From: Simmondsia chinensis
Taxonomy: Eukaryota > Streptophyta > Magnoliopsida > Caryophyllales > Simmondsiaceae
Direction of reading: 5' to 3'
Assembly: GCA_018398585.1 (NCBI GenBank)
Contig: JAGTTD010000026.1
Span: 1,679,001 to 1,743,000 of the forward strand
Length of the DNA: 64,000 nucleotides
Positions within the stretch are counted from its first letter, which is position 1. Every line of letters begins with the position of its first letter. Both the position numbers and the translations under genes were made by a program. Below, one piece after another: positions 1 to 10,500 of the stretch. Below the pieces are notes generated by a model. It was not told the DNA's origin, ran no database searches, and saw nothing but the letters and a program-made list of their open reading frames with translations.

Positions 1-555
1 TGGATACGTGTTGTAAGGCGTATATTATACAACGAACACCAAGAAATTACGTATTTTGTTATTGGCAATAATATTAAGCGCCCTTTTCATTGGAAAATGC
101 CGATATATCCTTAGCACATGAATTACATACGTATTTTACCAACAATGCTATCCGCTTGGTCCGAATTCTCCCATTGAGGGAAAATAATTTCTGGGGGCAC
201 TCACCGAGTCTCTGGGCCCTACTTTACCATGATAGTGCATGTAACATGGGAACTGGTTGAGGTGCACATCGGGACCCGAATCGAATCTTACTTGTCAATA
301 TACTTCGACTGTTCATTTCCGCCCTATGCACCTGTTTCAAATAAGGCTGCTTTGACACTATTATTACGCCTAAACACTTCAAATTGGACAAAAATACAGG
401 AAAATCTATAAAAAAAAAGTCTGAGTCTGACCTCTAGAAATAAACCCACATTTGACTCACACCCGATCTGAGTAACATAGCTCGCAACAAAATATACAAT
501 TTCCTTTCATGTTACTCAATACCCGATGCCTGTTCTATTCACTGTCTTTGCGCAG
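1..555. other. No gene seen; probable intron of the gene ending at 693
   Basis: I see no coding exon here. The last 30 bases are pyrimidine-rich and end in CGCAG at 551-555, which fits a 3' splice site for the exon that follows. The rest is unremarkable sequence with many stops in all frames. Confidence 0.5.
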
Positions 556-693
556 TATGAATATACACCAGATTTGGACGAAGAAAGTAAACACAAGAAA
601 CACAAGAAAGATCATCGCGACACTGCACGAGGGAATGGCAGCCATGAGGAGCTCGAAGATGGAGAGCTTGGCGAGGATGGAGAAATCAGATAG
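556..693 (+). CDS. Terminal exon of an unidentified gene with a charged C-terminus
   Basis: From the acceptor at 551-555 one frame stays open for 45 codons to TAG at 691-693, and the exon appears to start in phase 0. The peptide begins YEYTPDLDEES, continues with a Lys/His cluster (KHKKHKKDHRD) and ends in an acidic repeat (EELEDGELGEDGEIR). Such charged tails are common in nuclear and splicing-related proteins, but I do not recognise the family. Upstream exons must lie left of the window. The codon pattern and the tract before the acceptor argue that it is a real exon. A chance open frame of 46 codons is the alternative. Confidence 0.55.
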   Translation, partial: YEYTPDLDEESKHKKHKKDHRDTARGNGSHEELEDGELGEDGEIR

Positions 694-1133
694 TTACTCG
701 CACAGGTACTCTTTTAATATCGTTCGGTTTTCATATTTCGAAGTTCTGATCTTGCAACCATGTAAAGTGTTGTCTTAGAAATAACGGGTCACTTTGTTTT
801 TCTGTTTTTCCTAATCGGGTTTGGGTTTAGGTAGTATATTAGAAAGCGCTATGCAAAGTTGATGCTGATAATCCATTTATCTATTTTATCTTTCCTCTTC
901 TTCTTCACAAAATTGTCAGTTCTATAGCATAGAATTCTCTTTTGATGGGGTCTGTTTGGCCATGCTTTTTTCGGGGAAAAAAGACGTTTATTTAAGGGGG
1001 GGAAAAACACTTTCCAGTATTTGAGCATGTTTGGCTCGGAAAGAAGAAATTTTTTTTATATAAAAATAGAAGTTTTCTGTTTTTATGTAGAAGTAGAAAA
1101 ATAGTACTTTTTCTTTGAAGTACAATCTGTGTA
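694..1133. other. 3' flank with MITE-like sequence
   Basis: This is probably 3' UTR followed by intergenic DNA. From about 950 it resembles the 'CTGTTTGGCCA' class of short palindromic elements also seen at 26205-26510 (G-rich start, poly-T/A core). The right end is not clear. Confidence 0.35.
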
Positions 1134-1280
1134 ATACAACAACAATGGCGACATCAACATTCCCAGTGGCACAAGGGCTCCCGCCAAAACAAGGTCTGGG
1201 GGGGAAGGTGAGATGTGCGCAGCTTTACTCTTTCAGGATGTAACCCTAAAGTGAGGCTGTATCCGAATGATCTCTATATT
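1134..1280 (-). mobile_element. RTE LINE / Au-type SINE 3' domain, solo, minus strand
   Basis: Read on the minus strand it has the order of the shared 3' domain: a degraded glycine-arm-like segment, the 'GCTGCGCACATC' block, 'CAGACC', 'GCGGGAGCCCTTG', 'GCACTGGGA' and a (TTG)n tail, seen on the plus strand as CAACAACAATGG at 1138. There is no 5S head. It is a 5'-truncated LINE end or a headless SINE. Confidence 0.7.
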
Positions 1281-2154
1281 CAGTGTAATATCATACGGAA
1301 TAAGCTCCTTCTCCCGAGGGAGCGGTCCCTCAAAAAGAGCACAATCAGTAATTTATCTAGAGAGTACTAGGTGACAATTTCATTTCAGAGGCATTGATGC
1401 AATGAGACCTTAATTTGAATTTGTGGGAGAATCTTTGAGTTCCAGTAGTAGTAGTAAAGAGCAGGAACGAGTGGAAGAAAGTTTGAATGGTAATGCTACA
1501 AAGTTTTATTCATTACTTGTCGGTGCTGATGAATTTGTGGGATTAGCGTTAGAAATACGCTAGATAGACTGTTGATCAAAGTTCAATATGAGTGAGGTGT
1601 GTTACTGTTGAATTTGTTCAATCCCGAAAACAAGTTGCTCTCTGATCGATAATCGCCAAAAACTTTATGAATCCGGGCTTGGTTGAGTCTTCGTGTTAAT
1701 GGTGTTTCTATTCGCTCATATCGTTCTCAAGGAGTTTTTGTGCTGGTAGCAGGAGTGTTTCTTCTTGTATTGATGGACAGGAGATTAGGCGTTTCGAGTT
1801 TCAATGTATGAGTGCTTGATATATTCCACATTGAAGCCATTGATCCGCTCGTTTTTACCTTCTTGTGTCTTTCTTTTCGATGATGTGAATGGGTTCTGCA
1901 GATTTTGTCTGTCTTCTTAAGTGCCGCCCACTCTATATTGTCACACGGCATCAGCTTAGCAATTGATGTACAGGAGAGCTAATGAGGCTTCAATCTAGTA
2001 GTAAAACCATCACTTAACAGTAAAATTAGAGATTTTAGGTTCAAATTTTCCGACCCTAACAACTTAAGAACGCGAGAGCAAACAAAAAGAGAGGAGAAAG
2101 GGATAAAATGGGAGCTCAAAATTTTAGTAAGCCTTTTTTACAGGGAAATTATTA
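1281..2154. other. Unexplained intergenic sequence
   Basis: This stretch is less AT-rich than its neighbours but has only short open frames without recognisable domains. It could be a decayed gene fragment. I found no support for a product. Confidence 0.3.
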
Positions 2155-2650
2155 CTTATGTATCTTGAGTTTTGAGCGTTTATTTTTTAGGTATTTTGAC
2201 ATTTTGATATACATAATGGAATATCTGGAGGTTTAAATATTTTCACTTAAGTATTATATATTGGAATTTTATAAATTTTTGTAAGAATTTGATCTATTAT
2301 CTATAAAAATTTTTTTGATGTAATATATGAATACAATAATATATAAGTTAATGCCAATATTTTTCCCAAAATTTCACCGAATTGTGATAAGATATTTATC
2401 AAATGTTGATGTAAACCACGCAAAAATTATTGTAATTATGTGACATTTTAGCATTTCTTGGCAAAAAATCATGAAATTATAATGAAAATGCTAATATATT
2501 GTTGAAATTGTGTTTAGTTTTATCATTTTTTTACAAAAATTTGTCGGATTTTGTATCATAGAGTATTTAATTGATAAAATTTTAAAATTTTAGGGTACAT
2601 AAGTGATAAAATATTTAAACATTAGAGTACTTAAGTAGTAATTTTTTTAT
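2155..2650. repeat. AT-rich palindromic element, family 1
   Basis: This is an approximately 500-bp AT-rich element with imperfect inverted ends: GGAAATTATTACTTATGTAT on the left, and the same motif inverted at the right (TACTTAAGTAGTAATTT). Internal phrases such as TCACTTAAGTAC and TTGACATTTTGATATA recur in the copies at 13325-13795, 33375-33835 and 47762-48210, and in fragments in intron 11 and at 43.6-45.0 kb. It carries no coding capacity and is probably a MITE. Confidence 0.6.
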
Positions 2651-2859
2651 TTTTTTTTATAAAATCACTTTTAAAAAGTTATCAGTTCCTTAAGTCAAAA
2701 TATGTAACATTTCGAAAAAAGTTTTCACTTGCGATGTGTCGTCTACTAGGTTATTAAACAAAGAAAACATGTAATATATTTAGGCGATAAGTGGTTTAAG
2801 TTTCAATTATTTCTATTCCTGGTCGTTTTTCCCTTTCATTGCCCGTCTCAGCTTGCGGT

Positions 2860-3420
2860 GGTATACAGGGGCGTTCAAAAAATCCGAAAACGAAAAAACT
2901 GAACTGCATTTGAGAAAATCGAACTGAAAATTTCGGTTATTGAGTCAGAAAAGGCTGCTACGATGGCATGATGGCATGACTCTCAGGCTGGGGGTCCTCG
3001 AAAACAACCTCTCTTCAGGTTTAGCATCCTGAAGGGGGAAGGCTGTGTACATTAACCCTCCTAGACCCTGCTTTTGCGGGAGCCCTTGAGGCACTGGGTT
3101 TGTTGTTGTTGTTGAGTCAGATAAGGCGGTTTGGTTATCGAACAAGTGAAAAATGCGGTTAATTTGGCGGTTAACCGAGTGAATTGATTATTATATCTAT
3201 GGGAGCATTATGATTGTGCATCTTAAGCTATAGACTATTCAATAAGCACTCGTACTTAGTTTTGTATGGTCATACTTAGAGGTGTTCATTACTGGTTAAT
3301 TGTACCGTTTAACTTATCCATTCGGTAATCAGTTAAGAAATTTGTGAAAATTCAATAACTATTGCCACCTTTTTAAAATCGGTTAACCGGAATTTTAGTT
3401 TCGGTTATTTCGGCCCTGTA
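2860..3420. repeat. Degenerate MITE-like repeat rich in 'CGGTTAACCG' phrases, split by a SINE-type insertion
   Basis: Phrases such as AAATTTCGGTTAT, GCGGTTAACCGAG and ATCGGTTAACCGGAAT alternate on both strands. This is typical of short non-autonomous hAT-like elements beginning AGGGGCGTTCA or AGAGGTGTTCA. The element at 2956-3111 lies inside it. The boundaries are approximate. Confidence 0.4.
2956..3111 (+). mobile_element. RTE LINE / Au-type 3' domain with target duplication
   Basis: This is a 156-bp insertion ending in GCACTGGGTTTG(TTG)n. The flanks at 2940-2955 and 3112-3127 match in 15 of 16 bases (TTGAGTCAGAAAAGGC against TTGAGTCAGATAAGGC). It has the complete 3' domain but only about 30 unrelated bases in front, so it looks like a severely 5'-truncated LINE copy. 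Confidence 0.85.
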
Positions 3421-4780
3421 AAAGATATTGTTATCGTGAATTGATTTGATATTACGTGGTTTACCCTTTGTTATCGAGGTATTATGATACTTTCATACAT
3501 AAAATAAGATATTAAGAGATCTGAAATTTTTATCACTTAAGTATCTGCTTTTAGAATTTGTAGGTGAATTTCTGTTTTTGAATGCAATGAATTTTTTGCC
3601 CTGACAATTGTTGATGCAGTATATGATCCTAAGAATATATATTCGGTATGTTGCCAATTTTAGTAGAAATTTACTGCACTACAATGAGAGGATTATCTGA
3701 TTATAGTAAAAGGTACCCATATATTGCACGAATCATGTTCAAACGGAGCATTTCCGACAAAAAAACTAAATTCTAGCGGAGGGCACATATTGTCGAAAAC
3801 ATTCCTTGTTAGTATTTTTCATGAAATTTTAACTGGGTCCCTAATTGAAAAATATTCGGACCTTTAGCATATCTCGTTATATTTGTTGAAAAGTCAAAAT
3901 ACTTATGTGATAAAATACATCTTAGGATAAATGAATTGTTGTTTTGGTATCGATTTTTGTTTATAATTTTTTATTTTTAGAAATTAAAAAAACTAGATTT
4001 TTAATATTCTTTTGTTTTTAGTTTTAATTTTCTTATTTCTTACTCAAATTGAGAAAAACCCAAAAAATAAAAAGATAAAAAATTGGAAAATTGTTTCTAA
4101 ATATGATATTAAATGGGACCTAAATAATAAATTCGTTTTATATTTTAGTCATCATTTTGGGATTTTTTTTGTTGGGTGGTGGGGTTTTTCTTCAGGTTTT
4201 TTTTAATTAAAAATTACATAAATTTTAAGTACAGTTTTAAAAATTAATAATTCATTAGTAGTTTTTTGCTGACATGATATTTAAAAAAATATATTCCTTT
4301 CAAATATTTATAAATTTTTTAGATATTTAAAATATTTATAAAAATATTTGAGATGTAAATTCGAATTTTTTAAATTAAGTTATTTTAAAAAAAATTACTT
4401 CAGCAAAGAGTAACCGATGTGACCAGTGTCAATATTAAGGTATGATATTAAAAAAATTTTAAAAATTTAGGTATGATTTTAAATTATACCTAAAATTTAA
4501 GTACTTTTCAGTAAAAATATCTTTTCTTTAAAAGGGTAGGGCAAGCTTTGAAGGGAGAAGAGGGATTAGCTTAATAATTAAGAATATTTTGATGAAGATA
4601 ATATAGCTAATAATATTCAAACACAATAACTGAAATAGTGCAAATAGAAAGATCTTATACAACAATAGCACCGTACGTTGGTAAAGACGATTATCCTAAA
4701 ACACGATTGCCCCGTTACTCTGGTGTACAAAGTATTATCGACGACCGTCGTTCAGGATTAAAGCTGTCTGACTCTTAATG
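3421..4780. other. AT-rich intergenic DNA
   Basis: I see no gene. 3470-3560 resembles AT-rich family 1. 3920-4520 is very AT-rich with long A and T runs and TTTAAAATATTT-type phrases. Confidence 0.4.
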
Positions 4781-5099
4781 TGTTGGGTTATGTGGAGCAT
4801 GGTTGTATTAAGACTTGTTTATGAGATATAAGATTGAGCCAATCTTTTTGAGGCCCATCACAAACTATAGTTTTAGCATTGTGGCTCTATATATACACAC
4901 GAGTTATGTATGTTACCGTTAGAGTTGATAGTATGATTGAGCGTTGAGAGACATCTCATGTAAACTCCAATTGATATAATAAAATTATTGTGGTTCCCTC
5001 CGTGTATATATCCTTTAGATGAATTACGTAAATTCCGGTGTTCTCGCTGATCTCCTTTTGTCTATGATTGTTATTTCAATTTAGGATTTGTGTATAACA
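4781..5099 (+). repeat. Solo LTR, copia-like
   Basis: The 319-bp unit begins TGTTGGGTTATGTGG and ends GTGTATAACA (TG...CA). It contains a CTCTATATATACACA promoter-like block about one third of the way in. It is followed at once by AATAGTATCAGGGACC, which resembles an initiator-Met tRNA primer site. Related units lie at 52285-52628 and in the disrupted copy at 48430-51800. No internal retrotransposon genes follow, so it is a solo LTR or an element deleted down to one LTR. Confidence 0.65.
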
Positions 5100-5490
5100 A
5101 ATAGTATCAGGGACCCTACATATCGTGTATTTGTTAATTGTTTACTTCACATAGATTTGTGAACTGAAAAATTATTTTTTAGAGTTAACATACTAAAAAA
5201 TTATATATTAGTACTATGAGGTTTGATATAATAGTTTTTTAGTCCAGAAACTTTGTGAAATAATCTATTAGTTCACAAGTTTTAGTGTTATTAATTTTTA
5301 GTCTAATTTCAGGTATATGACATCAGCATCCTGACCACAAACTGACGTGTAAAGTTAAAAATATTCAAGAAAAATACTAAATTTGAAAAAAAAAAAAAAT
5401 GACATTTTGAATAAGGGTATAAATGTATTTTTGTCTTCCCGGCACTTTTTTTTGCCTAAGATTGAACTAGGAACTTCTAAGATTGAACCA

Positions 5491-5720
5491 AAGAGGGCAC
5501 CAACAAGCCGTCACCGGATCCCATTAGAACTACGAAGTTAAGCGTGCTTGGACGAGAGCAGTACCATGATGCGTGACCTCTGGGGAAGTCCTCACCCTCA
5601 GGTTGGGGGCATTGGGAAACAGCCTCTATTCAGGTTAACACCCTAAAGAAGGAAAGCTGCGTACATCCGTTCCCCCAGACCCTGCGTAGGCGGGAGCCCT
5701 TGAAGCACTGGGTATGTTTC
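5491..5720 (+). mobile_element. 5S-headed SINE, copy A
   Basis: The head AAGAGGGCACCAACA leads into a 5S rRNA-like block (GGATCCCATTAGAACT, GTTAAGCGTGCTTGG, then a degenerate box C region). The Au-type 3' domain follows (GGAAACAGCCTC, GCTGCGTACATCC, GGCGGGAGCCCTTG, CACTGGGTATGTTT). A short ATTGAAC repeat flanks it, so the duplication is weak. Several substitutions in the promoter region mark it as old. Confidence 0.85.
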
Positions 5721-5756
5721 TATTGAACTAAGAAATATTTACACTAAAATCTGTAG

Positions 5757-6240
5757 CCTAAGGCTGTGTTTAGTTCAGGTTTTTAACATCCTAAAGCTGT
5801 AAAAAAGAACTTGTTAATTGTAAGGCTTGCGCTTGGTTGATAGAAAATATCTTTTAACATATTTTTCATAGCTTAAATTGAAAAAATTATTTTATAACTA
5901 AATAGAAAAAGATGCAAAATTGGATCTTGTTTACAGCTTATTTCAGAAAAGTGCTTTAAAAGAACTATATTAATATTAAATTTTCACCACCATTACCTAG
6001 TTTTACTTGTTAACACAATCACCACCTACTACTACCCTTTTTACCCCCATACGTCGCTACAGTCACTACTTTCAACTAGTATGACTAACCATTATCATGA
6101 TCTCTCTTATCTACTATTATCAGTTGATATATTATTAAGTCATTTTTTTGTTATTATAATAGATAAATTTATTTTTTAAATTTATATTCAAATACTTTAT
6201 TTTATAGAAAATATATTCCTGCACTACACAACCAAACACT
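5757..6240. repeat. MITE-like element ('GTGTTTAGTT' ends)
   Basis: The left end GGCTGTGTTTAGTTCAGG is roughly inverted at the right (ACAACCAAACACTTCAG). The interior is AT-rich with no coding sequence. It belongs to the broad class of plant elements that start with variants of 'CTGTTTGGTT'. Confidence 0.45.
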
Positions 6241-6278
6241 TCAGTATAAAAAGATATAGATCTTATTAAAACAAATAA

Positions 6279-6533
6279 CCGAAAAGGGTACCAACACGTA
6301 AGCACCAGATCCCATTAGAACTTCGAAATCAAGCGTACTTGGGCGAGAGTAGTATCAAGATAGGTGGATTCCCCGGGAAGTTCTCGTGTTGCACCCCTCA
6401 GATCGAGGGTTCTTGGAAACAGCCTCTCTTCAGGGTAGCACCCTGAAGAGAGAAGACTACGTACATCCACCCCTCGGACCCTACTTAGGCGGGAGCCATT
6501 GTGGTACTGGGAATGTTGCTTTTTTCTTAATTG
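6279..6533 (+). mobile_element. 5S-headed SINE, copy B (full 5S 3' end retained)
   Basis: It is flanked by AAACAAATAA at 6269-6278 and 6534-6543. The head differs from copy A (GGTACCAACACGTAAGCACC). Unlike A, C, D, G and H it keeps the end of mature 5S RNA (CTCGTGTTGCACCCC) before the Au-type domain. The tail is T-rich rather than (TTG)n. With copy I it forms a subfamily. Confidence 0.85.
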
Positions 6534-6714
6534 AAACAAATAAGTTAAGAAAAAAAATTTGAACTAAGCTGAATCAAATGCACCCTAATAAATTATTTCA
6601 AACAGTTCAAGAACTAAACAATTATTACCTCAAATCTGAAAATAGTAGTATATAATTTATCTAAAATTATTATACGAAACCTTGGAAAATTATTATGTAA
6701 TTTTTTTTTTGTCA

Positions 6715-7242
6715 CACTAAGAAGGGGGAGAGGTAAGGCTGCGTACATCCACCCCTCTCAAACCTCAATTATGTGGGAGTCTTTAATGTTTTATTTGGCA
6801 ACAGGGTAAAGGAGAGTAAAGAGGGGTAAATGAGGGTAAGGGTAAAGAGGGGTAAAGGGGGGGAAGGTAAGATAATATTTACCCTTGTTTGGATATGTCA
6901 AATTAAGAGGGGTAAGGGTAAAGAGAAGGAAATGAGTTACTCTTGTTTGACAATTGGGTAAAGGGGTAAGGGTAAAGAGAGTTATAGTTAAAATAAGGAT
7001 AAAAATGTCAAATTTTTTTAAAAATTACTCTTACCCCCCCCCCCCTCAATTTGGGGGTTAAAGAAATTGGGGGTAAAGAGGGGTCAAGGAAGGTAAAAAA
7101 TTACCCCCCATTACCCCTTGAACAATTTTGCCAAACAGGGGTAGAAATTTACCCTCTTTTACCCTTCTTTACCCCTTTGTCAAACAGGGGATAAGACACT
7201 GGGTCTGTTATTCTTATAGTTGTTGTTGTTGTTGTTGTACTA
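6715..7242 (+). mobile_element. Au-type 3' domain split by a Tourist-like MITE
   Basis: 6715-6786 carries GGTAAGGCTGCGTACATCC and the GTGGGAGTCTT block. The rest (GACACTGGGTCTGTTATT and a (TTG)n tail) resumes at 7192. The two halves join in register once the 405-bp insert at 6787-7191 and one TAA copy are removed. Confidence 0.75.
6787..7191. mobile_element. Tourist-like MITE (PIF/Harbinger type)
   Basis: The 405-bp element is flanked by TAA at 6784-6786 and 7192-7194. The ends are imperfect inverted repeats (TTTGGCAACAGGGTAAAGG against GTTTGACAAAGGGGTAAAG). The interior is a degenerate GGGTAAAGAG-type repeat on the left and its complement on the right, so the whole element can fold back. 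There is no coding sequence. A 3-bp TAA target duplication is the rule for PIF/Harbinger elements. Confidence 0.75.
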
Positions 7243-7256
7243 AGAACGGGGAGGGG

Positions 7257-7326
7257 GGATGAAAATCGAACCCAGGATCCCGACGTGGCACACTTACTTT
7301 CCAACCAGTGGAGCTCTCGGGAGATT
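7257..7326 (-). other. tRNA-like sequence, minus strand
   Basis: On the minus strand it reads GAGCTCCACTGGTTGG, then about 30 bases later GGGTTCGATTTTCATC. These resemble pol III boxes A and B of a tRNA-derived SINE head. It does not fold as a complete functional tRNA by eye. Confidence 0.35.
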
Positions 7327-7504
7327 CTCTAACTAATGTGTTAACAAAAATAGAAAACAGATACGACACACAACACTTACATGTAGTGATCTTGATAGTT
7401 CTATTGAGTCACCAAATTGGCCTCGACACACTCACACCCCGATGATGAACTGCCACACAAAATCGAAGAAATATTAGGGGAGAGAGGGAGAGAGAGAGGC
7501 GAAA

Positions 7505-10500
7505 ATGGCGAAAGAGAAGAAAACGAACGAGTCAGAAATGGCGGAGTTGGAGGAATCGGATGAAGAAGAGGAAGGGGAAGTTATCGAATCGAAACCGCTT
7601 CTCAAAGTCGGTGAGGAGAGAGAAATCAGCTGCTCCGGCGTTAAGAAGAAGCTTCTTCACCGTGGTTCTGGTTGGGAAACTCCTGGATTCGCCGATGAAG
7701 TTACTGGTACTCTCTCTCTCTTTCTCTCTCAAGGAATTATTTTGTTGGAAAGTTTAAGCCGACAGCGAAGGCGCATGAATTGTTTTATACTCTAACATGT
7801 CACCTCACTAGAGTCCCTATTGAATTTGAAATGTGAATACCGGACAGGTCCACTTAGGGATGCAATTGGGCGGATAAAACTCTTTGCCAAACTTGTACCC
7901 GCTCGACCCAGTCTCGTACCCACCATACCCATTATAATTTGTCTCTTATTTACTTTTAAATTAAAAATATGTACTTAAATTTTATTACATAATTTATCTC
8001 TAAATATTATAGTGAAATATAATTTAATTATAAAAAGTAGCATAAATAATTTATTCGGGAGGTATGGATAATCGTTTGGTATTCATATTAGGCAGATATA
8101 GATAATTGTTTGGTACTTATATTAGGGCGGTTATTGAAGACCTGTTAGATACCCGTGGGCAACGCAACGGGTATAGGTATCCACTTTATATCCGTGTATA
8201 GGGCATGTATGGATATGGATTTGGGTAGCGGGTACGGGTATGGAGGGGGCGCTCCTCGTACCTCCCCCACCCCATTGCCACCGCCTTGTGCTGAAATTAT
8301 ATTAGTTGAAAGTAGGGGCAGGTGGGAACTCATGACGTTTTGGTTAACAATCCTATGTTACCATGTCAAGGAACAACTTTCCAAATGGATTAAGGCCCAT
8401 GAATGATTCTATACTCTAACACTCTCTCTCAATCAAATCATTTCGGTTGTATTAGAGTATTAGTTCATGGACTTATGGTATACTTAGGTGTTAAGAGTAT
8501 AAAATCGACTTAAGATTTTGTACTAGTTGGTATTAGAGCCTTGTTGGTTGAGAGATCACCCCCCAATCTTAATATTAATATAATTTCATACAAGGTGTGA
8601 GGTAGACCTTTGCATTATCCATGTTTCTAACCAATAGACGTTGGTGTTAAGGGTCATGTTAGGTATAAGCCTATTTCTTGGACCTACATCTATCAGCTTA
8701 AGCTTTTAGAATAGTTGGTTTCTCTACATGGAACAACATTTGCGGTAGTTTGGTCATCTTAGGAGGAGACCGACCACTGCCCCTGTTAGGAGATGTGAAC
8801 AACTCCAAACTATGCTAGGGAGGAGAGGGAGAGGCAGGCCAAATAAGAGATGGATGAAGACGATCCGACACGACCTCACCCACCTAAACCTACATGAGGA
8901 GATGGCCTTAGATAGAGCTCAGTGGAAGGCCAGCATAGGGGTAGCTGATGTAGCGGTTTAGAATATAGGAGCATAATTTAGCTAACACTAGCGCCCCTAG
9001 GCTTATGTGTCTACCTGTGGGATTTGCTTGATATGGTTGGGAGCTGTTATATTGTCGATTGCCGCTTTATGTTTTCTATATGCTTGCTCTGTGTCGTTAT
9101 TTTTATGCTTTTATGCTCTACGCTCTTACGTTTTCACGCTCTTACGCTTAGATGCTTTATACTTTTATGCTTTTAATGCTTCTCAAGTTGGGGGTCCTTG
9201 GACACAGGCTCCCTTTAGGGTAGCACCTTAAAGGGGTAAGGCTGTGTAGCGTGACCCTGCTTTATGCGGGAGCCCTGGAGGCACTGGGGCTGTTGTTGTT
9301 GTTGGTTTCTCTACATGGTATTGGAGCCTAGATAACCGAGAGATCGCGAGTTGAACCCTAGTAGCTCTCGCTCTTAAAAATATTATTGTAATAATAATAA
9401 CCATATTATTATAGTGGCGGTTAATTATTATAATAATGAGATTATAGTGCAATATAATAGGGAGGTGGTTAATATCCTTCCTAAAAATCAGCACCAGTAA
9501 CTCCTACTCTATTTGCAATCCGGACAACTACTACTTTTCAAGCCTATGCATTATCTACTTTTCAAGCCTAATGGGATTTGCGTGAATAGTCATGTTAGAG
9601 GATAAGTCCATTACTTGGCCCTTTACCCATCAGCTTAAGCTTTTGGTTCCTTTACATGGTATCGGAGCCTTATTAATTGAGAGATCGTGAGTTTGAACCC
9701 CAGTATTCCTTGCTCGTAATATTAATGTAATTTCAATGCTAGTTATGAGGTAGGCCTGTGTATTATCCACACTTCAAACACAATGGACATTCGTGTGAGC
9801 GGTCATGTTAGAGTATAGGCCCATTTCTTGGGCTTCCACCTATCAGCTTAAGCTTTTGGAGTAGTTGGTTCTTTTACATGGCATCAAAGCCTTGTTAACT
9901 GAGAGATCCTGAGTACTAACCCTAGTAGTCCTTGCTCGTAATGTTACTGTAATTTCAACCCAAGATATTAGGTAGACTTGTGCATTATCCATGCTCTAAA
10001 CGCAATGGACATTCGCATGAAGGATCATGTTTGAGAATAAACCCATTTCTTGGGCATTCACCCATCAATTTAAGATTTTGAATCGGTTAATTCTTTTGCA
10101 TGGTATGAGAGCATTGTTGACTCAGAGATCGCAAGTTTGAACCCCAGTAGCGCCCTGCTCTTAATATTGATATAGTTTCAACACAAGGTGTAAGGTAGGT
10201 TTGTGTACTTCACGTCTAATGGAAATTCGTGTTAAGAGTCATGTTAGAGTATAAGCTCATTACTTGCGCCTCCATTCATTGGCTTATGCTTTTGGTGTAG
10301 TTGGTTCATTTACTTGTTACAAGAGCCTTATTGATGGAGAGACTGCGAGTTCGACCCATAATAGCCTCTACTTTTAGTATTGATATAATTTCGATGCAAG
10401 ATGTGAGGTAGGATTGTGTATTATCCACGCTTCAAGCGCAATGAGCATTCATATGAAGGGTCATGTTAGAGTACAAAATCATTTCTTGATCTTTACCCGT

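Noticed and set aside
6800..7190. Interstitial telomere repeat
   Set aside because: The units are GGGTAAAG-like rather than TTTAGGG, and sit as inverted arms in a TAA-flanked MITE.
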